From positions 1 to 14,364 of the forward strand of contig DJPV01000017.1 in the NCBI GenBank assembly GCA_002437435.1: 14,364 nucleotides of DNA. Direction: 5' to 3'. A model generated the notes under the pieces. It did no database searches and was not told where the DNA came from. It worked only from the letters and a program-made list of their open reading frames with translations. The stretch is from Lachnospiraceae bacterium UBA6403. Lineage in GTDB: Bacteria > Bacillota > Clostridia > Lachnospirales > Lachnospiraceae. The position numbers were made by a program, and so were the translations under genes. Shown here one piece after another: positions 9,061 through 14,364 of this stretch; the stretch's first letter is position 1, and the number at the start of each line of letters is the position of its first letter.

Positions 9061-10332
9061 TTACTTAATCTCTACTTCTGAATACAAATCGTATAATCCA
9101 TCTGTATTTTTATCTGAAATCACCGTCATGTTACATGCATCATACAATCTGTGATATACTACAAAATCTCCATCTTTATATCCCGTACATCCAAAGGATA
9201 ATAAATATTCTCCACCTTGAAGTGATAGTTTTTGATGAAACGTTATTGTTTTTTTCTCACCCGAATGAACAACTCCAGTAGAAATTCTTTCATACATGGT
9301 ATTTGTTCCGGTTATCGTTATTCCCTTCAAATCTTTAAAAGCCAACGCAAATATAGGTTCTGAAACATCATTTAGAAAATGCACTTTCATAACTACTGTA
9401 AATTCTGTTCCCTTTTCTATTGCGTTTGTAATATTGCCATTCTGATCGATTATGCCAAAGTCATATATCTGTGCATCTCCATTTCCATATATATTTATAT
9501 TAGGGTTAACTGTTATCTGAGACTGTAACAAAACTTCACTATCATCAATGATATTCTCTATTGAAGGTTTTTCCTTTTCTCCAGCGTCTTCATCATATTG
9601 ATTTACCAATATTTTTTTGTATATATCAATTATTTCCTTTGGCGTATTTTCCGCAACCTTATGCCCCTTATTCAACAAAATTGCACGATCACAATATTTA
9701 CTAATACTTCCAAGATCATGACTGACAAATAAAATCGTTTTTCCCTGTTTCTTAAATTCCTCAAATTTATGATAACATTTTGATTGAAAAAAAACATCTC
9801 CTACTGCCAAAGCCTCATCCACAATTAATATTTCAGGATCAATATTAATTGCCACTGCAAATGCAAGTCGTACAAACATTCCACTGGAATATGTCTTTAC
9901 CGGTTGATTTATAAAATCTCCAATATCCGCAAATGCTAAAATATCGTCTAATCTAGCATCTATTTCTTCTTTTGTAAAACCAATCATTGTTCCGTTCAAA
10001 TACACATTTTCTATTCCTGTGTATTCTTGGTTAAACCCGGCTCCCAGCTCTAGTAATGCTGATATTCTTCCATTTACTTCTACGTTACCAGCTGTTGGGT
10101 TTAATACACCGGTAATTATTTTCAAAATTGTAGACTTTCCAGCACCATTCGTACCTATAATTCCTACCGATTCTCCCTTTTTCACTTCAAAGCTTATATT
10201 ATCTAACGCAAAATGTTCTGTATAGCATTGTTTTTTTGTTAAACCAAGAGAATCTTTTAATCTATCACTTGGTTTATTATACAATTTATATAATTTTGAA
10301 ACATTATTTACCTTTACTGCTATTTCATCCAT
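9061..10332 (-). CDS. ABC exporter ATPase with Wzt-type C-terminal carbohydrate-binding domain
   Basis: A 423-residue ATPase subunit of a polysaccharide ABC exporter (Wzt/TagH/RgpD family). The nucleotide-binding domain shows Walker A GTNGAGKS (60-67), the family-typical signature TYSSGM (147-152), Walker B ILIVDEALAVGD (168-179) and H-loop SHD with His205. After a charged linker (about 245-270), residues about 275-420 form a beta-rich Wzt_C-type domain, with conserved traits in FTVVMKVHF, FALAFKD and YLLSFGC. In E. coli O8/O9a this domain binds the capped non-reducing end of the O antigen and couples termination to export. Its presence implies a polymer with a recognisable terminal structure. 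The stop codon of the permease gene overlaps the AGGAGA ribosome site, and the giant methyltransferase/kinase protein follows 18 bases downstream, which suits a cap-making and cap-reading pair. The ligand is not known. Confidence 0.92.
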   Translation of the reverse strand: MDEIAVKVNNVSKLYKLYNKPSDRLKDSLGLTKKQCYTEHFALDNISFEVKKGESVGIIGTNGAGKSTILKIITGVLNPTAGNVEVNGRISALLELGAGFNQEYTGIENVYLNGTMIGFTKEEIDARLDDILAFADIGDFINQPVKTYSSGMFVRLAFAVAINIDPEILIVDEALAVGDVFFQSKCYHKFEEFKKQGKTILFVSHDLGSISKYCDRAILLNKGHKVAENTPKEIIDIYKKILVNQYDEDAGEKEKPSIENIIDDSEVLLQSQITVNPNINIYGNGDAQIYDFGIIDQNGNITNAIEKGTEFTVVMKVHFLNDVSEPIFALAFKDLKGITITGTNTMYERISTGVVHSGEKKTITFHQKLSLQGGEYLLSFGCTGYKDGDFVVYHRLYDACNMTVISDKNTDGLYDLYSEVEIK

Positions 10333-10344
10333 CTTTATTTTCTC

Positions 10345-11724
10345 CTATAGAACATCTGCAAAATGCACTTTCAATTTTCTAAACAAAAATCCACCACATC
10401 CTAAAAGGCATATGGTTAAAACCCAAAAATATACTGTCATATTGGCATTATTCCATAACCATTCTTTTGTAACTAAACTTTGTCGATACCCATTAACAAT
10501 ATAAAACATTGGATTCAATTCAAGTATTAGCTGTAAAATTGGAGATGTCATCGTTTTATAGTTCCACATAATTGGAGTAACCCAAATACCAATTTGAAGC
10601 AAAATTCCAATAATTTGTCCCAAATCTCTAAAAAAGACAACTAACGCACTTGTAATATATGTTAATGCAATTACCAATACAAACATACAAAAAGAATAAT
10701 ACAACATTTGAATTGCATAAATACTAATACCATAACCCGATAAAAGATATATAACTACTACAACCGCTAAAAAAAATATATGAACAAATAATGCTGATAC
10801 CACTTTTACAATAGGAATAATGCTCACATTAAAAACTACTTTTTTTACTAAATAACTATATTCTATCAAACTATTTGTTCCACTTTGTAATGCTTCCTGA
10901 AAAAAGAACCATGGGACTAAACCAGATATTAACCACAAAACATAAGGGCATCCATCAATCGGGCCACCTTTAAATGCCACCTGAAATACAAACCAATATA
11001 CCAATATTGTCACTATTGGTTGAACAAAAGCCCAAACTATACCAAAATATGATCCAGCATATTTTGTTTTAAAATCATTTTTAGCTAAATTTAAAATCAA
11101 TTTATAATTTATCAAAATTGTATAAAGTGAATCAATAATTTTATCAAACCTAAATAATATTATAATACATATTAAATCAATAAAAAAACATACAACTATA
11201 TTTTTTACCAAATTACAAACCCAATGAATATGATTCATTGCCTTATAATTCAAAGAATTAAAATTCAATCCGATATAAGGGTCTCCTGACACTGTCTTAA
11301 TCACAATTTCGCCGTTTTCATAAGAAACAGAATTAATATCATTTTGTAAATCTGAGATAATATCATGCATGTCAACTGAAAAATTTTTGTGTTTATACTG
11401 TATATTAATATTTTTTATATTGATTACTGTCTCTGAATCTCCCAGATCCAATCTGAATTTTCTTGCCTGCTGCGGAACCGAAAAAATCATTCTTTCAATT
11501 TTACCTTTGTTATTATAATCTGACTTGCAAGATTTTTCTTCACTCCAGTCATCTCCATCTGTATATGCATAATAAACTTGAATATTCGTTTCTTTTTCTG
11601 CCGACATATCCATTTCAAATTGCATATTTCCCATATTGTATTGATCTACATAACGTATAAATATAACATTACTTATCACCATAAATAATACAATTAAAAT
11701 TTTAATAAATGTTTTCTTATTCAT
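10345..11724 (-). CDS. ABC-2 polysaccharide exporter permease (Wzm/TagG/RgpC type) with extra extracytoplasmic N-terminal domain
   Basis: Residues about 205-459 form a normal ABC-2 polysaccharide exporter subunit. They open with the amphipathic interface segment (KNDFKTKYAGSYFGIVWAF, 216-233), followed by about six hydrophobic segments and a conserved NPMFYIVNGYRQ (404-415). It would form the channel for a lipid-linked glycan, paired with the ATPase encoded 12 bases downstream. The odd part is the first 200 residues: a membrane segment at 7-25, a hydrophilic region with alternating strand-like pattern at about 26-168, and a second membrane segment at about 172-191. In TagG, RgpC and Wzm the interface segment starts within the first 20-30 residues, so this is a true extension. 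The N-terminus is well placed by an AGGAGAT ribosome site 7 bases before the ATG, so the extension is not a start error. The extracytoplasmic region could contact the emerging polymer or a cell-wall ligase. That role is inference. Confidence 0.9.
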   Translation of the reverse strand: MNKKTFIKILIVLFMVISNVIFIRYVDQYNMGNMQFEMDMSAEKETNIQVYYAYTDGDDWSEEKSCKSDYNNKGKIERMIFSVPQQARKFRLDLGDSETVINIKNINIQYKHKNFSVDMHDIISDLQNDINSVSYENGEIVIKTVSGDPYIGLNFNSLNYKAMNHIHWVCNLVKNIVVCFFIDLICIIILFRFDKIIDSLYTILINYKLILNLAKNDFKTKYAGSYFGIVWAFVQPIVTILVYWFVFQVAFKGGPIDGCPYVLWLISGLVPWFFFQEALQSGTNSLIEYSYLVKKVVFNVSIIPIVKVVSALFVHIFFLAVVVVIYLLSGYGISIYAIQMLYYSFCMFVLVIALTYITSALVVFFRDLGQIIGILLQIGIWVTPIMWNYKTMTSPILQLILELNPMFYIVNGYRQSLVTKEWLWNNANMTVYFWVLTICLLGCGGFLFRKLKVHFADVL

Positions 11725-11758
11725 TATTTTATCTCCTAAATCTCAATACAATATAATA

Positions 11759-12643
11759 CTAAATCTTGCCAAAAAGCATCATAAACCTTAAAGTCAACTC
11801 AGAACTCCATGTAGGTCTCCAACGTTTCCAATAAAACGCTTTTTTTATAGACTTGATAAATGAATATTTCTCATAACAAAACCATCTTACTATCTTACAA
11901 TCTTGATCATTTATTATTTTACCGAATACACGATCAAATTCCTTTGTTATAGAACTTATCTCTGCATTACCTCTCCATGCCCTTTTAAACCATGCTATCT
12001 TCGCTGATAATGTGTTTGCAGACACACTACTATCTAGTCTTCTATGTAGACTCAACGGCTCATCATCATAATATACTTCTCCAAATTTCATCACAACAAG
12101 CTCTGTCCACCAATCATGTGTAATTAGCCTTTTAGGATCTCCCTTTAATACTAACTCACGTAAAGATTCATTTAATACCGATGAAAATCCCATATGAATA
12201 CATTCTGTAATAGCTCTTGTAAAATAATAATTATATGATGGTTTTTCTACTTTTTGCTCTATTTTCAAATTTTCATTTGTATTATAATATGCACTGTGAA
12301 ACATTCTCGGCTTATTATCAGAGAAACTGCCAAGCCACTTCACGGCTTTTTCAATTTTTGTTTCCAACCATATATCGTCTTGATCACAGAATGCCCAGTA
12401 TTTTCCCTGCTTAGCTATTTGAAGCAGTTGCAGAAAACTAGATCCATAACCTACATTCTGTCCAACTATAAGATGTATTTTCCCATTTTTCTCAAATTCT
12501 CTTAAAACTTGTACAGTATTATCTGTAGAACCATCATCACGCACCCAAATACAAATATCTTTATATGTTTGATTTAATATACTGTTTATCTGGTCTTTTA
12601 TATATTTTTCACCATTATACGTGGATATCAAAACATTCACCAT
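11759..12643 (-). CDS. RgpB-like GT2 glycosyltransferase
   Basis: A 294-residue cytoplasmic GT-A family 2 glycosyltransferase. It starts MVNVLISTYNGEK, the standard donor-binding opening, then RDDGSTD (35-41) and the acidic CDQDDIW motif (86-92). Downstream THDWW (175-179) and LHRRLDSS (199-206) match the acceptor/catalytic segments seen in RgpB and other O-antigen or rhamnan transferases. The C-terminus is basic and amphipathic (SFIKSIKKAFYWKRW), fitting peripheral membrane attachment. RgpB-type enzymes add rhamnose in streptococcal rhamnan synthesis. The sugar here is not known, because no dTDP-rhamnose genes are in the window. A GGGGAG ribosome site 9 bases before the ATG supports the start. 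It is the first gene of the AT-rich block and is paralogous to the GT2 at 1336-2241, sharing about 60% of the first 45 residues. Confidence 0.87.
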   Translation of the reverse strand: MVNVLISTYNGEKYIKDQINSILNQTYKDICIWVRDDGSTDNTVQVLREFEKNGKIHLIVGQNVGYGSSFLQLLQIAKQGKYWAFCDQDDIWLETKIEKAVKWLGSFSDNKPRMFHSAYYNTNENLKIEQKVEKPSYNYYFTRAITECIHMGFSSVLNESLRELVLKGDPKRLITHDWWTELVVMKFGEVYYDDEPLSLHRRLDSSVSANTLSAKIAWFKRAWRGNAEISSITKEFDRVFGKIINDQDCKIVRWFCYEKYSFIKSIKKAFYWKRWRPTWSSELTLRFMMLFGKI

Positions 12644-12664
12644 GATTTCTATCTCCCCATTTCA
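12644..12664. other. Composition boundary: GC-richer genes to the right, AT-rich cassette to the left
   Basis: Hand counts of single 60-base lines give about 32% GC for 12601-12660 and 45% for 12661-12720, then 57% for 13801-13860 on the right and 15% for 2241-2300 far to the left. The change falls in the 21-base gap between the DUF2304 gene and the RgpB-like GT2. No repeat, transposase or tRNA marks it. A junction between conserved flank and an exchangeable serotype-type cassette is the likely reading. Confidence 0.6.
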
Positions 12665-13030
12665 TCAATGGCTGTCTTTCTCTTCCTTCATCTCATCCGC
12701 AGCCTTCTTCTCATAGATCGCAATCTGCTGCGTCAGATTCTTGAATTTATTCTCCAGGTTGGATAGCTCTATCGTCATCATAAACGATTTGATCAACAGT
12801 ACCGCTATAATAAAGAGGTATACTACGTTCGCCGGCGACATCATACCCATCTTTCCGGTGATCCAGTATACGATCTGTGGAAATACTGACATAACGATCA
12901 TCAAAAATGCCATGATGATCCAGAATAACGCATATTCAATCTGCATCTTGGAATTGCGGATTCTCCATATTACATAAAACAAACTGATCACCGACATTGC
13001 GATCAGTAATACTCTTAACATAATAGACAT
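12665..13030 (-). CDS. DUF2304 small membrane protein (GacJ-like partner)
   Basis: A 121-residue membrane protein with the usual DUF2304 layout: three hydrophobic segments (about residues 3-23, 33-55 and 61-84) followed by a charged, heptad-like C-terminal tail (85-121) that ends in a run of Lys, Glu and Asp. DUF2304 proteins are typically encoded beside a GT2 polyprenyl-phosphate sugar synthase. Streptococcal GacJ is reported to bind GacI and raise its activity. The adjacent GT2 lacks its own C-terminal helices, so this protein is the likely membrane anchor and cofactor. A purine-rich GAGGGG lies about 11 bases before the ATG, rather far, and inside the end of the preceding gene. A second ATG three codons later (MSIM) is an alternative start. 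This is the last GC-richer gene before composition drops. Confidence 0.85.
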   Translation of the reverse strand: MSIMLRVLLIAMSVISLFYVIWRIRNSKMQIEYALFWIIMAFLMIVMSVFPQIVYWITGKMGMMSPANVVYLFIIAVLLIKSFMMTIELSNLENKFKNLTQQIAIYEKKAADEMKEEKDSH

Positions 13031-13036
13031 AACTGC

Positions 13037-13753
13037 TTATACCCCTCTTTTCATAATGATATGCTTACTGTCTCTCTTACGAAAGCTCTGGATCAGCAGA
13101 ATCGATATCAGCATACGGAGCATATACATTGCTGATCTGGAAAAATTCAGATAACTTTTTCCGGCAGTTCTTTCATCCATTTCTACCTGCACCTCTGCGA
13201 TGCTCGCTCCCTGTTTTAGCAGATAAGAAATCGTATCCGGTTCCGGTCCGTAATTCATGTTGACTGCAAATTCCTTTATCATTGTTTTATTAAACATCCG
13301 CATACCGGAGGTCGGATCTGATATTCGTTTTCCGGTAGTCAGACGGATCGCCGCTGTAATCATCCGTGAGCCAAGCATTCGCATGCTTTTTTCTTTCTTT
13401 TTTGTCACAAAACGCGAACCAATTACAATATCATATCCCTGTTCCATTTTCTCAAGCATAGCCTCGATATATTCCGGCTTATGCTGTCCATCCGCGTCAA
13501 ACTGTAATACACAGTCATAGTTTTTATAATATGCATATTTCAGTCCTGTCTGGAATGCGCCGGCAAGCCCCAGATTTACCGGAAGATCTATGATCTCAAA
13601 TCCATTCTTATGACATCTTCTGGAGGTATGATCCGTCGATCCATCATTTACAACTATATAATCATACTCCGGGTATTTCTCTTTAATTGTATTTACCACA
13701 CCCACGATATTATCTTCCTCATTATACGCAGGTATAACCATCAGTAACTTCAT
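13037..13753 (-). CDS. Polyprenyl-phosphate sugar synthase-like GT2 (DPM1/GacI type)
   Basis: A 238-residue GT-A glycosyltransferase of the dolichyl-phosphate-mannose-synthase type. The N-terminal strand VIPAYNEE (7-14), NDGSTD (36-41), the DADGQ metal-binding motif (86-90) and DPTSGMR (146-152) are all present, so the catalytic core looks intact. Such enzymes put one sugar on undecaprenyl phosphate at the inner membrane face, making a donor for GT-C transferases that act outside. Unlike GtrB/GacI enzymes, it has no pair of C-terminal transmembrane helices. There is only a short hydrophobic or amphipathic segment (about 208-222) and then a basic tail. The membrane part is probably supplied by the next gene, a DUF2304 protein starting 6 bases after the stop. 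In Group A Streptococcus the analogous GacI/GacJ pair makes undecaprenyl-phosphate-GlcNAc. The sugar used here is unknown. The start is supported by a GGAG/AGGAG ribosome site upstream of 13753. Confidence 0.85.
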   Translation of the reverse strand: MKLLMVIPAYNEEDNIVGVVNTIKEKYPEYDYIVVNDGSTDHTSRRCHKNGFEIIDLPVNLGLAGAFQTGLKYAYYKNYDCVLQFDADGQHKPEYIEAMLEKMEQGYDIVIGSRFVTKKKEKSMRMLGSRMITAAIRLTTGKRISDPTSGMRMFNKTMIKEFAVNMNYGPEPDTISYLLKQGASIAEVQVEMDERTAGKSYLNFSRSAMYMLRMLISILLIQSFRKRDSKHIIMKRGV

Positions 13754-13791
13754 ATGCAGATCTCCATTCTCCTGTGAAATCGTCTTACAGA

Positions 13792-14364
13792 CTATATTTC
13801 ATTTCCCTTCTCGCTTGTACCATAAGCCCCCGCCAGAATCCGTGCGATCCACTTCGGCCAGAACTTGCAAAACACCTCAAAATCCTCCTGCCCTCTCTCA
13901 TGATCCCGGATCGTTGCACTCGTCTCACTATCCTCATGAATACGATGTGCCATCAGACATTTGGGAATATATACGAATTCACCTTCTTTTCTGCTCAGCC
14001 ATTCCCAGGTCTGCCAGTCCAGATTGCTTCGAAAATGTTTCTGGAATAAAGTCTCTCTCTTTTCCTGTGCCAGATATTCCCATATAACTGTTTTATGATA
14101 TGTGACAGCCGGACAGCAGATCGCATTTCCAAATCTGAGCACAGCTCGTTTTCTCCGTCTACGTCCCTGCTTCTTTTCATTTTTTAACGGAGCAAGCAGA
14201 ATCCTTTTTATCTTCAGATTCTTACGGTCTGAATACTTTCTGTCACCTATCAGTTCTCTGTAATCAGAAAACAATAAGAGCGTTTTTCTTCCTTCTGTAT
14301 CTTTCTGCTCCGCTATCTTCAATATCTCCTCTGCATACGCAGGCTCATAGATATCGTCCTGATG
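13792..14364 (-). CDS. GT2-family glycosyltransferase, 5' end outside window (partial)
   Basis: This is the C-terminal 190 residues of a GT-A fold family 2 glycosyltransferase. The reading frame is open to the right edge, and its first visible residues, HQDDIYEP, are the metal- and nucleotide-sugar-binding acidic motif (usually DQDD) that lies about 85-95 residues into such enzymes. The true start is therefore upstream of the window, and the in-frame TTG at 14322 is not the start. Further on are a basic stretch (about visible residues 65-75), the acceptor-side signature SNLDWQTWEW and an IHEDSETS segment typical of the C-terminal half of these transferases. No membrane segment is visible. It would transfer a sugar to a lipid-linked acceptor in the cytoplasm. 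The donor and linkage cannot be read. A 38-base gap separates it from the next gene. Base composition is clearly GC-richer than the region below 12,650. Confidence 0.85.
   Translation of the reverse strand, partial: HQDDIYEPAYAEEILKIAEQKDTEGRKTLLLFSDYRELIGDRKYSDRKNLKIKRILLAPLKNEKKQGRRRRKRAVLRFGNAICCPAVTYHKTVIWEYLAQEKRETLFQKHFRSNLDWQTWEWLSRKEGEFVYIPKCLMAHRIHEDSETSATIRDHERGQEDFEVFCKFWPKWIARILAGAYGTSEKGNEI

Noticed and set aside
13754..13791. Terminator or promoter between the first two genes
   Set aside because: The 38-base gap has no inverted repeat with a T-run and no convincing -35/-10 pair; it holds the ribosome site of the next gene.
13257..14087. Several plus-strand open frames of 87-91 codons
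   Set aside because: They mirror the minus-strand GT2 genes, have no ribosome sites in context and resemble no protein type I know.
13995..14180. 61-residue minus-strand open frame overlapping the partial GT2
   Set aside because: It lies out of frame within a well-supported glycosyltransferase and has no recognisable protein features.
13792..14322. Complete small GT2 starting at TTG 14322
   Set aside because: The frame continues to the window edge and encodes the acidic QDD motif expected inside a longer glycosyltransferase, so this is a partial gene.

Overview
The window is a polysaccharide export and assembly locus from a low-GC Gram-positive anaerobe. Clostridia, probably Lachnospiraceae, is the best guess. 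This rests on AGGAG-type ribosome binding sites, very AT-rich coding sequence, and RgpB-, RgpC/TagG-, RgpD/TagH- and GacI/GacJ-like protein types. The placement is by recognition, not by a search. Every supported gene lies on the minus strand and gaps are 38 bases or less, so the window reads as one operon transcribed from high to low coordinates. I see no internal promoter, terminator, RNA gene, CRISPR array or insertion sequence, and no gap over 300 bases.

Layout in transcription order: (1) the 3' part of a GT2 glycosyltransferase that enters from the right edge; (2) a dolichyl/polyprenyl-phosphate-sugar-synthase-like GT2; (3) its small DUF2304 (GacJ-like) membrane partner. These three genes are GC-richer than the rest. 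At about 12,650 composition drops sharply. The AT-rich block holds (4) an RgpB-like GT2; (5) an ABC-2 exporter permease with an unusual ~200-residue N-terminal extension that contains an extracytoplasmic domain; (6) its ATPase with a Wzt-type C-terminal carbohydrate-binding domain; (7) a 1910-residue multidomain protein; (8) an AT3 membrane acyltransferase; (9) a second RgpB-like GT2, paralogous to (4); and (10) a broken GtrII-like GT-C transferase whose 5' end is out of frame with the rest.

Working model: the polymer is built on a lipid carrier in the cytoplasm by the GT2 enzymes and the three transferase modules of the giant protein, then exported by the ABC transporter (no Wzx/Wzy-type genes are seen). 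It may then be decorated outside the membrane by the acyltransferase. Formerly it may also have been decorated by a GT-C enzyme using a lipid-linked sugar from the GT2/DUF2304 pair.

The most interesting object is the giant protein. Its order (methyltransferase, kinase-like domain, coiled coil) is that of WbdD, the E. coli O9a chain terminator and length ruler. Here it is continuous with one GT2 and two GT4 domains, and it sits directly downstream of a Wzt-type ATPase with the cap-recognition domain. This suggests polymerisation, length control and termination in one polypeptide, read by the adjacent exporter. The function is inferred, not shown.
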